Shown here piece by piece: positions 1-12,032 of a DNA stretch of 64,000 nucleotides (position 1 is its first letter; every line of letters starts with the position of its first letter). A program made the position numbers and the translations under genes. Source of the stretch: Theodoxus fluviatilis (Eukaryota; Mollusca; Gastropoda; Cycloneritida; Neritidae); assembly GCA_034096865.1 (NCBI GenBank), contig JAWQFJ010001145.1, forward strand, positions 113,501 through 177,500, given 5' to 3'. The notes beneath the pieces were generated by a model. That model saw only the letters and a program-made list of their open reading frames with translations. It made no database searches and had not been told where the DNA came from.

Positions 1-290
<290 letters not shown>

Positions 291-492
291 TCAGAGAGAC
301 AGCACTTTTTCCAGAATATATGAACAGACATGTGCCATTTCCCAAAGCAAATGAAATTGGTAAAACTGTAAGTATCAGACTTCTCATATACATGCAAGAC
401 CAAGTGGAGACAATTTTCCATAGGAAATCCATTCTGAACGAAATACCAAATGTATTGAGACATGGTGACAGCAGTTCTTGGGGATGGAAGGT

Positions 493-545
493 TGGATGGA
501 TGGATGGATGGATGGATGGATGGATGGATGGATGGATGGATGGAA
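493..545. repeat. (GGAT)n microsatellite
   Basis: About 13 GGAT units in calcineurin intron 5. It makes spurious WMDG/HPSI peptides in both strands that should not be read as genes. Confidence 0.9.
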
Positions 546-671
546 TTTTATGTATATCAACCCTTTGTAGGCAGTTCTAAGGTTGAGCAAGTTCTATTAA
601 ATCCACTGATGAGTCCATATCCTACTCCAGCAAACAAGATTCCCAACAGCCACTCCATCCTGTGTGGCACT

Positions 672-805
672 TAGAGACGGATGGATGGATGGATGGAATT
701 TTACAGCCTATTAGCCTTTGTAGGCTATGTACCTATTTATTTGCCTCTTAGGAGTCGTGTAGGGCAACACGACGGGTCTACTTAGACCCCCAACCCACAG
801 GGGAC
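672..805 (+). repeat. GATGGA / GTAGGCTAT dispersed repeat, intact copy
   Basis: (GGAT)n is followed by AGCCTATTAGCCTTTGTAGG, then TTTGCCTCTTAGGAGTCGTG and a stretch ending CCCACAGGGGAC. It matches the sequence flanking transposon C on both sides, with no insertion, so it acts as a paralogous empty site. It also aligns with 18100-18184 plus 19094-19205, where a CAGACCTG element is inserted. No A or B box is obvious, so the repeat class is unknown. Confidence 0.65.
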
Positions 806-2226
806 GGCACACAAAGGCAAAGAATCTAGCTCTTTCATCACAGAAAACAGTTTCAGTATGGTCTCTTTTTCAGCAGGAATCAACAAATGACAGATGAAAT
901 AGTGGCAGTCTACCTTGTTGGAATGGTATATGCCAGCAAGGTGTCAAGAGCCATTTCCATCATGAAGAAAACAATTATTGTGTGGCCACATATGAAAAAC
1001 TTCCAAGAGCGAAGTGCAGGACAGTGTGCATTAAGACCACCCCAGACTGCTCAGATCTCCAGAAAAGACAACCCTGGCATTTCAAATGCCATTGAACAAA
1101 GTGGATATAATCAGAAAATGAACTCATTTTACAGCTCAAATACACACTGCACATACTAAAGAGCTGAGTTGAGTCACATTTGTAACATCAACAGACTACA
1201 CACAGATTAGATTCTGCATAGTCTCTCTCCTAAAAGAAACTTACATACAATACAAAATAACCAAACAAAAAGAAGTAAACAAAAAGAAGTAAACAAAAAC
1301 TTCAGTGAGTGGCAACAGCTCAACTTATCCAATTCCTTGCTAACATTCCGAAAACAGTATGCACTTCCATGATTCATCTTGTTGACTAATCACTACCAAC
1401 AGATTTTCTCACTGAAAAGGATGGCATGCCTTGACAGCCATCAGCATTTCACTCACTATGCTAAAATGTGGTCATGAATCTTAATGATGATGACAATGGT
1501 AATGATGAAGCTTTGTTAGAAGATGTGTTAACATATAACAATAATGAAAATACAAACGTGGTAAAGAAAACGCCTAAATTGCTTTCTGCAACACAGAATG
1601 GACAATTCGTCCTGAACAATGAAGTCTTACCGCTCTGTTCTGAAAAAAGTAGAGTCAATTCTTACAGATTCCAAAAGTACAGCACTCATACTACATCAAA
1701 TCTACATTAAAATCTTATTCTAAGAATAGGCTAAAGCTCAAGTTCAAAAGATTCCTCACAAGCTTTTGAGTCCTTTGGACGTAACTGGGACCTCACTGCC
1801 ATGAATAGCAAAGGTTTTCGTAATATGATAATATAGGGCATGAAGAAAGCTGCTGTTACATCAGATCATCCATGGCTCCCCATTCACATTCCTCATGCAA
1901 TGACTGCTATCTAACCCCTCCCCTCCCATTCAATGCTTTGTTTAATAATGGAGCTATCTCATTCAACAGTATTAGAGTCATGAGTTATATACATATACAT
2001 GTATTCCCAATGTTCTCTCCGAGGTTGTCTGCCCCAAAAGTGGCACATTTCAATTAGTACTTTACCACATGCATGGTCATCTTTGTGCATGGGTCAATCA
2101 ACTACTTGCATCCAGCTTACACACCAACACTTGCATACATATGTGTAAACTGCTACTGTGTATACTTCATGGGTAAAATGACAAAATAGCATTTTGATTA
2201 AAAAAAAGCCCCACCCCTACCCTATT
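806..2226. other. Intron 5 sequence without recognised features
   Basis: AT-rich intronic DNA. Short open frames exist on both strands but none shows a domain, codon bias or splice context. A short local duplication (ACAAAAAGAAGTAAAC) occurs near 1265-1300. Nothing else seen. Confidence 0.5.
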
Positions 2227-2230
2227 TTAA

Positions 2231-3232
2231 CCCTTACACTTCCGAGCGCAAATATAGCCGCGGTCCGAGGGTTGTTCCCTTTGCTGTGAAGCTATTATCA
2301 GCAACCAAGTACGAGGTCACATGACTTGCTATCAAGTGATCATTGACGCGTCAGTGCAAATGGCGAGTGGCTTTGTTTACATTTCGGCGAAGTTTTCGAT
2401 AGGTATTTCTGGTGTTTTTTGTCGTGCAATGTGACTTTCTGTGCATGACTCTTTCGTGGCACATGAGTCATTAATAGGAATGATATGAATCGTTTTGAGT
2501 ATGAAATCCCCGGAGATGGTGAAGCTAGCAAGGATGGAAGTACTGTAGCGATGAAGAAGGACATATCGTCTTGAGTGAAGAAGATGATTCGTCGGAGTGG
2601 GACTCTGAGACTGACAGATCCGATGAGGATGCTCAACCCAGCACCTTGAGCGGGCGCGGTCGAACTCGTCAACGTGTTAGTTCTTGACGTGGAAGATTTT
2701 GTCGAGATTCCCCGCGACTCGGTGCATTCGATCAGACATTCGATGTGCACATCTCGAAAGAATACCCAGTGTACAAAAGGAAGCACGGACCCACCGAATT
2801 CCCCCCTCTGGATGCTCTCCCAGTGGACTTTTTTGAACTAGTGTTCCCTCAAGATGCCATCGATCTTCTCGTTGAACAAACTAATTTGTATGCTCGACAG
2901 AAGCGTGCTGAATGGGACTATGACAAGCCCAGTGGAAATAAGAGCTTTCATCGGCATGCTGTTTTTCATGGGGATCCATCGCCTGCCAGAGATGAACCAT
3001 TATTTTTTCACCCACTGGGTGCTACGTGTACCGGAGTTCACCGCAAGATTCACGCGGCGAAGATGGTGGAGCTATGGAGCAATCTGCACATGGCAGACAA
3101 TGAAGCTCCAAGACGAAGACCTGGAGACCCACATTATGACAAGCTGTGGAAGGTGAGGCCTCTCTTCCATCTACTCCTGAGAGCATTTCAGGAGAAGTTC
3201 TGCATAGACCAGAACACTTCTGTTGATAAGAT
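2231..3232 (+). pseudogene. piggyBac-like transposase, 5' half, disrupted
   Basis: Preceded by TTAA (2227-2230) and a CCCTTACACTTCCGAGCGC terminus, as expected for piggyBac ends. An acidic N-terminus (SSEWDSETDRSDED) is followed by EYPVYKRKHGPTEFPPLDAL, then in another frame EIRAFIGMLFFMGIHRLPEM, then back to the first frame for LWKVRPLFHLLLRAFQEKFC and SVDKI. This order is the start of the DDE_Tnp_1_7 (PGBD) domain. At least one stop and two compensating frameshifts are present. Transposon A interrupts the gene at ATAAGAT; across the insertion the frame continues at 13361 with MIKWKGRNPIKQYR, the typical continuation after the catalytic SxDE-type region. The right terminus was not found. Confidence 0.75.
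3226..3232. repeat. 7-bp target-site duplication of A, left copy (ATAAGAT)
   Basis: Identical to 13361-13367. The sequence belongs to the piggyBac-like ORF (codons for DKI). Confidence 0.9.
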
Positions 3233-3709
3233 TAGGTAGGGGCGCACCCCCGCAAAATGGGTGGAAAAGCTGCCTCAGGTCATGATTTTACTTAGTTTTA
3301 ATCAGCTGAAATGAATCTCTAAAACGTCAAGAACAAGATTAAAACACATCGAAACAGAAAGATAAACAATCCTTCTGTCTGTTAGCATCCTTGTTATTGT
3401 CAGATCTGTTTGATTTGAGCAATTCTGAGTCATTTGAAAGTTGTCACTTTTCAAGCCGTGTCAGCATCCATTTTGCGTTAGTCAACTTGGCCGAAATCAC
3501 CACTCGATTTCGGAGGAGAAGTAAACACGCACTATTTCATCTTTATCAACAGAGTTGATCTACATTAGCGGAACATAGTCCGTAGTTTACACTGGTATAT
3601 GTAATTTTTTCATGCGTTATTTAGTTTTTTTAATTAAATAGTTTCTTTAATAGTGGTCATCTTTAAACCCGTGTAACTTTTGAACCGCTGAACCGAATGA
3701 CCACATATA

Positions 3710-4056
3710 CAGACCTGCCAACCCACCATCATGCCAAAGAGTAGCATCCAGAGCTATTTGGAGTAGCATAGAAGGAATAGGCGTAGCGGGGGTGGGGGGT
3801 GGGGAGAGATAAAGCTGTGAGGTTGGCGCGATAAGCTGACCCGGTGGCGTGAAAGTGGGGGGGGGTTTAGATAAGGCTGTGAAGGCGATGCGATAAGCTG
3901 CACTGGCGGCGTGAAAGCGGGGGGGGGAGATTCTCCATCGCGGTCAAAAGTTCAAGCACGCGGAAAAGCGTAGTTTTTATGGACAAGCGTAGCAGCGTAG
4001 CAAGCATGTCGAAAGCGTAGCATGCTACGCCTAAAGCGTAGCATTTGGCAGGTCTG
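3710..4056. mobile_element. CAGACCTG-ended MITE (347 bp), inside A
   Basis: The termini CAGACCTGCCAA and TTGGCAGGTCTG are perfect inverted repeats, flanked by 6-bp duplications CATATA (3704-3709 and 4057-4062). About 50 bp at the left and 85 bp at the right match the ends of the larger element at 18185-19087, including GCGTAGCAGCGTAGCAAGC. This is therefore an internally deleted derivative of that family. It has no coding content. Confidence 0.88.
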
Positions 4057-4199
4057 CATATAGGATGCGCCTGAAAGCTCATTCTTCTGTGATTCCAACC
4101 GTATAACACATGCCATCGTAGTAGTCAGACGAGAGGAGCGCAGCCAATGAGAAGAGAGCTGTCTAAGAGTCTTCGGCAGACCCGTTTCGACCGGCTGTC

Positions 4200-5716
4200 A
4201 TGGCTGACGCGGTGCTTTCCGTCGCTAGCTGCGAAGATGAATCTACATCTTTTGTGACGCAAATCAGAGCCATATTGGGTAAGTAATCATATTTATACGT
4301 AGAAAAGATCCTTAGGTAATCATTTTTGGCAGTAATTTGTTACTAAATTCATTTGTAATTGTGAAAATACGTCGCTTGTTTTACTTTTAGACCCACGTGC
4401 TTACCATATCAGCGGAGATTTCGTTTCAATGCTCTGTGCTCTCGCGCGCTGATTTAATTTGTTTCTTTAGGAAACAGTTGCTGCTACTGTGCCTAGATCA
4501 AGTTTGAGTCATTTCGGAATCATTCTATGCCTGATATTAACGTGTTTTCTCATGAATTGCGATGGACGCTCATGGATTAATATAGAGGTGCCTCGCCGCA
4601 CCTCGCTTGCAATGACATCGCTGTTGATCAACATTTCACTCGAGTTGTGAAATGGGGTGTTATTTTTTACCTTTCGCCATACATGTGATATATTTATTTC
4701 AAAGTCAAACTAATCTTCAATCACTACTTCGATAGTTTTTAATTCTCTACAGTCTGCTGTTGTTTTCTTAAGGATTAAATAAGGATGTAAGGAATATTTG
4801 CTCCTTTGCTGAAACGCTAGGCCTCGCGTTCCGAACACCATCCATTCATTCATCGTTGTTTTTTTCTCAGTTTATCCAAGTTTTATGGTCCATCATACTA
4901 ATTTGAGTCAAATAAAAGACTGACTGAAACTGTGAAAGTAAAACTAAAACTAAAACTAGTAAAAGTAAACAGCCCTGTGTCATGTGTGGTTTCAGTCATA
5001 AATCAGTAAATAATTGATAATTGATGTGAGCATATTTTATTTGTTACAGATGATGCCCACTTCCAGCAAATGAAGTCTGCTTTCACAGCAACTGGAAGAG
5101 GTAGACCATTGCAACTTCAGGTCGTATCACTAACCAGAAGCTGGTTCTGAAGAAGAAGTCTTGCTTCTTGATTGTCACAGGCACTCTGCTAGCACTGTAC
5201 AACCGCCTGCGGCAGTTCTTTGGTGCGGAACCGCTTGAGAGACTACCCTCTCTTTTTCTTGAAGAAAGGACACAGCCACAGGGCAGAAAGCAGCTGCATT
5301 TTGACTCTGAGGAGGAGGAGATGCATGAAGAAGAGGAGATCAGTAGTGAAGAAGAGAGTGAGGACTTTGACTTTGAGTCAAAGTTTGACTTTGAGAAAGA
5401 CTTCAAGTTTGAGAGAGTGGGGGAGATCATTGCTGTCTATTACTTGGAGGACTTCTATATTGGTGAAGTGACGTCAGTTCTGAGTGAGGAGGAGGGGACA
5501 GTGAACTTTCTGGAATCTGCAAGAGGCACCAAGGATGTGTTCCGCTGGCCTAGCAGGGCTGACTGCTGCAAGATTCCATCATCAGTTGTTTTTGCTCGCA
5601 ACATTGCACTTGCACCATATTCTTCTTCTGGCAGATCATTCACAGTGGAATCTCCAGCAAACCTGCCTGCCATGTACACCAGTTTTAAGCAGTACTTGAT
5701 TGACAATTTAGTTTGA
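4200..5716 (+). pseudogene. A-encoded protein: exon 1 plus deletion-fused C-terminus
   Basis: Exon 1 (4200-4278) starts MADAVLSVASCEDE and ends at donor GTAAGT in phase 1. Exon 2 resumes at 5050 (acceptor TTGTTACAG) with DDAHFQQMKSAFTATGRGRP, homologous to the start of B exon 2. Near 5135 the sequence jumps to QKLVLKKKSCF, homologous to QKLVLAKSSPL close to the C-terminus in B, out of frame with the 5' part. From 5168 the frame is open to 5716: an acidic segment, then the Tudor/SH3-like module with IIAVYYLEDFYIGEV, VFRWPS and SFTVES. The central transposase core is deleted, so A cannot be autonomous. The intact C-terminal ORF is notable. Confidence 0.75.
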
Positions 5717-6738
5717 GTCTTTGAATGACTTTGAAGTAGGGAGATGAATTTGACAATCGCAACTTGTCCCACTGTGCGCTTTGCAAGAATTTTGTTTAGT
5801 ACATAGAACTGTGAACAGTATTTGTAAATATCTTCCTTGATTTAACACATATGTGTGAAGATAACAGTATAACTAATCTACACACCAAAAATCATGGCTG
5901 TATTCCCAATAGTTTCTGAAATATTTCAATCTGAAATGTGGTTTCCCCCTAAATTTCCGTCGTTTCCACTGAAGATCATGGAGAATTTGTACATACTTGT
6001 GTGTGATTTTTTCAAACATTGCACTGTCTACAAAGCTTACATTGTAATCTGTCTATACACCAAAATTGGTGGTTGTATCTTCAATAGTTTCTGAATTATT
6101 GGCAATAAAGTAGGTAGCGGCAGCCCCCCCCCAAAGCGCCCATCAATGTGCAAAATCTCTCATTTTTGGTCATTTTCTAAAGCTAATATCTCAGCTACTA
6201 TGGCACAGATTTTGTTTTACCTTTCACCCAATAAAAGACGAATCTTTCATCTTTTGATTGCAGTTGGTTTTATTGCGATTGATTAGAGGTGCATTTCCCG
6301 CGAATAAAAAGAGTAGACCATGTGAAACGCCGCTCGCGTCATTTTGTCCAGCCGCGAACGCAATGGCTTCTCAACGCGGATTTCGCCTTGTGTCTTTGCT
6401 GGCCTCGCGTGGTGCTGACACGTGCACTACACAGATAAATTTAGTATCAAAATGATCACGTGAGCACACTCTTTCTAACGGTGCCATTACCAATTTTTAA
6501 AACCAAAAACTGTGGATGCGGCTTCAATTCTTCTACAAAGTATGGTAGTTTTTCGTAGATTCTGAAGAAAATACGCAATATTTCGCGACTTAACGGAGAG
6601 AAAAATAAAGAAGAATCTATTCTCGTTCGAATGAGATACGGGGCTAATTTATTCATGACGTGTCAGCATCACGCGAGCCAATGAAACAGACTACCCATTC
6701 ACGAAGTTCAAATATCCGACTACGATTTCGTTCACAAC

Positions 6739-9700
6739 ATGGCGGACGAAGAAACCGAGTGCGATCCTTCGATTGTGAGCGAAGATTCTTGCGAGATCGG
6801 TAAGTCTGCAATCATTTTCTTGCATTTCAATCTTAAATAATCATTTTAGAAACACGTCTATGATAGTTTTGTGATCAAAATGCGAAATACCGTGATGAAA
6901 TAAGTGAGTTGAACCGAGTGCTCCGTGGACGTCGAGTTCGTATTTTTTTCTCGTACCGGAAGTGCTGATTTCATTCGATTGATCAACATTTTCTTCAAAA
7001 TCCTTGAGTTCTTAGTGATACAATCACATTTAAACTTGAAGATCAATTATTTATAAACATGTCTTATTTAATTTATGGCAGTAAATTATGAGATTAACTA
7101 GGAAATCCTCTGATAGTAAAACAAGGGGAGGTAATTTTTCACGCACTGACGTAGGCTTGTGAAACTGTATTGTAGTGTCACTAAGTTTTAGTTCTGGAAG
7201 TAAAGAACTTATTATTTAGGCGTGGTTTATTAAATTCGCTCAACAAATAATTGTTTGAAGCAAGTTTAAACCTCATAAGTATTTGTTTTCAATATATCAA
7301 AATGTTATTATTAATATTAATTATTAATATTATCTTTTGTTTTTTTTGTGCAGATGATACAGTGTGTCAGCAATTAAAGGCAGTGTTTTTTGCAAGAGGG
7401 AAGGGTAGACGCCCTAACCTTCCCATCGTCCCCCTGACAGACAAACTGTTGCTGCATATTCTTCAACTTAAAGAAGAAGGAGGAAAGACTTTTGATGAGG
7501 CAGCATTCTTCCTCAACAAGCTGTTCCCAACATCACCTGTTTGGAGACTGAGGTCCTTGCTGGTGTCGGCAAAAGCCAAACAGAGACTAACTCCTCCTCC
7601 ACCTTCTGCTCCAGCTGTCACACTCCAGCTGCATGACCTTGGACCTTTTTTGCAGGGCATAGATAGGGTAACCATTCTGGAAGGACTACCTGTGTCTCAG
7701 TGCCTCAACCCTACCTTTGGTCTGCTGAAAGATCTTCTTCATCTAAAGCAAAAAGAGAATGGCACATACAGAGATGTGTGCAAGTGGTGGTGTCATCTGA
7801 CTGGCACCAGTTCGTCAGAGCCAAATTTCAGAAAAGCCGTGGCAAAATTCACCAAGAAGAACGCAAAGCTCCAATCCAACGCATCGAGACCAGCCGGAAA
7901 GGAAGCTTACGACAACTTTCTTCTTTCTTCTCCTTTCAAGTTCAACCCTCCTCTCCTGCACCATCATCAGAATCTGCTTGTTCGTCTGATCCTCTTCTGG
8001 AAGCAGGTAACACAATTATACCTGATCACTCACTGAAACTAGCAGATACTGCCAGGCAGCTCTTGGCATCAAGGCGAAAGCAGGAAGAATTGGAAGCCGA
8101 TGTTGCCAGACTAGAGTTGCGCTGCGCAGTATTACTTGAACTCAACAAGGACAAGCAGCTAGAGATGAAGGCTCTTCAAGGCACCAATGCTCAGCTTCTT
8201 GCAAATGTGGAAAATTTGAAGAGCAAAGTGTCAGAACTGGAACGGAAGTTTCTTGCCAGGAATGAACGTGTGGATGAAATCACCAGGAGGCTAAACTATG
8301 TGAGAGACAGGGGTGTGGAGAAGAAGTTGCAAAGAAAAGAAACCAAGTTGGAGGAGCTGCGCACACACCTGAAGCAAACGGAAGACCTACTGCAAGACAA
8401 AGCAGATGTTGAGAGAGGACTGAGAGACAAGCTTGGTCAGCAACAGGTTGCAAAAGCTGAAATAAAGCGCCAGCTGGACAATGCCAAGCAAAAAATGGAA
8501 GTTGCAGCAGAGAGAGCGGCTCCCCTTGAAATGCAAGATGAGGATGAGATAATCAGACTAAAGAATGAGCTTGGACACTTCAAAAAGGAGGCCAAAGTTG
8601 CCATCATGGCGCTGATGGGAGAGTGTGAAGTGCCGGCACACAGGTGTGGTGTTGTCATCAAGACAGTTGTGCAGAACATATGTGCCGGTAGAGTTTTAGA
8701 AAGCGATTTGCCATCGCAACGCACGGCTCTCAGATTTGCTGATCAGATGCACGTTTTGAGCAAGGCTCACGTAGCTGAGACACTTCAAAGAACTGACCAT
8801 TGGGACTTGCATGTCGACGGTACTAGTCGTGGGGGTGTGAAATATGTTTGCCAACAAATCACAACCGGTGAAGGGACCCTCTCCCTTGGATTCATCCCCG
8901 TGGCCACAGAGGACACATCAACTCTCGTTGATATCACAATCCAAATGTTGGAGGAGATTTCTGACATCTACTCAGGAGAGCAAGCCCAGCAGATGTTCTT
9001 GCAGATGCTCATCAGCTTAACATCAGTCATGTCAGATCGAGCGGCCGTGATAAAGTCGTTTGCTAGAAGCCTACAGGATGAGCGTCGCCTGCTTCTCCAG
9101 AGTGATGAGGGCCTGGAGTTTCTGCATTGCAATGCCCACTACCTTCTTGGTATGGGTACCGCATGTAAGAATGTACTGGCAACAGAAGAGAAGGAAGGTG
9201 GGGTGAAACTGGGAAGAGATGCCCTGCCACGCTTCAACTCATTCAAGGCTACAGAATGTTCAGCATTCAGGTAAGTTATGCTACTATTACTAATTGCAAG
9301 TGTCTGTTATGAGTATTAATGTTATGAGACTATCAACGGTTGCCCCTAGTGAAGCGCCCGAGCGTCTCAACCGAGATTCAAACCACGGACCCTTGGATCC
9401 GAAGTCCAGTGTGCTACCAATTACTAAATTAGCCATCCTGGCGAACAAAATTGTAAAATTACCTTGCAAAAGTGTGATTGTTTTTGTTTTCAATTTGTTA
9501 CTTTGTAATGTTTGTTTGTCATAAACTGATAAACTATCATAAAAAATGATAAAGTGACCAATATTTTTTTCACAGGTATATTCGCACAGCTTGTGATGTT
9601 CTTGGACCACGTGGAGACGACAAAAATGGCATGAGAGACAGCTGGGAAGCCTACTGTTTGACTGTGGGAAGGACTTCAGCAGTGACCAGTTTCAGGGAAA

Positions 9701-12032
9701 ACAGGTTTAACAACTTGTTTCAAGCAGCTGCAGGTTAGTTTTCTTAGAAATTTTAGATTTTTTAAATCTCATAAATAATAAAACTGTATCCAGGCAGTTA
9801 TATTATATATGTGATGTGGTTGCTGCTTCTTCTTCAGCATTTGATGGGTTGTGCCTAGATCTGTTGACCAGTGATTGTCGCATACTCCGCTGTCAGGCGT
9901 AGGTCGTGTGCGGGACCCCACAGTTTGGCTTCAAAACTTCAAGCAAAATTACAACCAAGTTGCGTAGCAATCAGAATTGTAAAAATAAAATAATGTAAAA
10001 AATTTAATTGCAGGGCTTCACTACCATCGTCAAGACATTCAGGAGTGCACGGACCTCATGAACCACATCAAGACAGTCAACGGGAAGATCCAGAGCGTGG
10101 CTGCAGACAGCAGGTGTGAAACCATTGACAACCACATCATTGCACTTGGACTGCTGTATTTCAGAATTACAGGTCAGTTTTGGTGTTAATTGATTCTCGG
10201 ATGATGAGCATGTTTTGCTTTGTTTATTTACTTAGTGAAAGTGAAAGAAACAAACAGATGACTGTCACAAGTTATGTTTTGTCTACATTCTACAGGGTTA
10301 GAATAGAAATCAAAAATTAATTCTGAGGGCCAGCTGACACAACACAGTTTTGGAGGCCAAATTAAATGTTTGAGGTCCAAGTCAAGATCATATTGTTTTG
10401 CGGTCGGCATGCAGACGTACGGAGCTTTATGCTGGCCAAAAGTAATTTTTGAAAGCATTGGCCCCATGGCCCGTGTTAATTTCGAACCCTGTGCTAAACT
10501 TTTTTATTCACTTTTCAGGTCCATACTGGAGTCTCCTTGGCGCTTCGGTCCACTATCTGGATTTCTACTCCTATGTGGGACAACTTCATGCTGTCCTTCT
10601 GGCTTGGTCTCAAGATGCGTCCACTGCCCTTGATGTCAACTGTGAATCTCTCTTCCCTGACATTGTCTTTAACAAAGACAACGACATCTTGGAATCCCTA
10701 CTGTCAATCGGAGAGGTCAAGAAGGCGGCTGTGGCGACTCTCTTGCAGAAAATATGCATTGGCCTGTTGGAGATGACCAAACGGCAATTGGGTGACTTTC
10801 TTCCTGAAGGACGCTATTTCAATGTCCAGGACCCTGCTCTGCGAGCTAAACTGGAGCACTCTCACATCACCAACCTCGTGAGTGAGGAAAACTTTGCTGA
10901 CTTGGATTTTTCTTTGTTCAAGCGAAGAAATTCAACTCTGCACCATCACTCCACCATGAATATGCTCAAGAGGAACAGGTCCATGTCAACGTGGCTTGCA
11001 CATAAATCTGAAGCTGATCAGCAGCAACTCCTTGAAATGTGCAGCAAAAAGGCTGCATCCTTGAGGGAAAAGCATGTCGCGTTGGAGAAAGAGGCGGTGA
11101 GGAGGAAAAAAGACATGTTGCAGGAGGCTCGCCAGAAAAAGGACGCTGCCGATGAAAGACAACGACAAAAGGCAGGTTTTTTGTATGACTGATTGTATGC
11201 ATTTCAACCATCGTATGAAGAAGTATGCATTTGAAACAATATTAAAGTTCTTTAGGGTTGTTATTAATGTTATTTCACCAAAAACAATTCATAATGTAAT
11301 TTGATGTATGAATCTGTTTTTTTCCAGGTACTTTCAGTGATGGAAGACTTGCGCATCCACCAGGGACCATGTACCACTGCTGCTGACATCAACAGAATGC
11401 TAGCAGCCTACAGGACCGATGGAGGGCTGAAGAAGGCACTGAGAGCTGAAATCTTGTTCCAGAAGCTAGTGTTAGCAAAGTCTTCGCCCCTCCTGAGGGT
11501 CTCTGGCTCGTCTTTGACGCTGGCCAACAGACTGCTCGCATTTTTGGGGGAGCAGGCTATGGATAGGCTGCCACCGCTTCACCATCCTGACGGGAATCCA
11601 GCAGCCAAGCGACCTCGCACGCAGCTGCTTGAAGAGGAGGAAGAGCCGGAGGAGGAGTCCGAAGAAGATGAAGATGAAGAAGACAGGCAAGCAGTGGCGG
11701 TCACCGTATGTGAACATTCTTTCAAGTTCTCACGGCATGGAGAAATGATCGCTGTCTACTATGAGGACACCTTCTACATTGGAGAGGTGATGGATATCAC
11801 TGGGGAGGAGGAGGCTGTTGTGAACTTCATGGAGCAGGCCAAAGACAGCTCTGTATTCAGATGGCCATCAAAAGAAGACCGTTGTGCGATCGCAGCTGAC
11901 GTCGTCTTTGCCGGCAACCTAGTTCTTGCTCCTTCTTCCTCTTCAAGTCGATCCTTCATAGTTGAATCACCTCAGAACCTGCCAGAACTGTACAGAGCCT
12001 TTAAGGCATATCTCATTGAGAACTTGTTGTAA
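6739..12032 (+). CDS. Putative transposase of B: coiled coil, RNase H-like core, Tudor-like C-terminus
   Basis: Six exons with good splice sites: 6739-6799, 7354-9270, 9576-9733, 10014-10172, 10519-11175, 11338-12032, about 1,215 codons. Exon 1 starts MADEETECDPS. Exon 2 holds an N-terminal domain (QQLKAVFFARGKGRR) and a second module (YRDVCKWWCHLTGTSS), then a coiled coil (about 8050-8600). The core follows: WDLHVDGTSRGG (Asp near 8816), a beta-rich stretch, VMSDRAAVIKSF (Asp near 9036) and FLHCNAHYLLG (near 9124). Later exons carry LGPRGDD, ENRFNNLFQAAA, GPYWSLLG and LVSEENFADLDFSLFKRRNS. The last exon has an acidic tract and IAVYYEDTFYIGEV...FRWPS, a Tudor/SH3-like fold by pattern. The spacing of Asp-Thr, Asp and Cys/His motifs recalls hAT-type cores, but I see no clear third acid. 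A -1 frame change at about 7935 separates the first ~190 residues from the rest. Function as transposase is inferred from its place between inverted repeats. Confidence 0.72.
9345..9445 (-). repeat. tRNA-Arg-like SINE head, degenerate
   Basis: On the minus strand the sequence reads TGGCTAATTTAGTAATTGG (A-box-like), then an anticodon-loop-like GGACTTCGGATCC as in tRNA-Arg(TCG), then GGTTTGAATCTC (B-box-like). The stems are too poor for a functional tRNA. It lies in intron 2 of the B gene. Confidence 0.4.

Noticed and set aside
11172..11327. GC-AG intron in the B gene (donor GCAGGT)
   Set aside because: A canonical GT-AG choice (11176-11337) gives the same frame, so no unusual splice site is needed.
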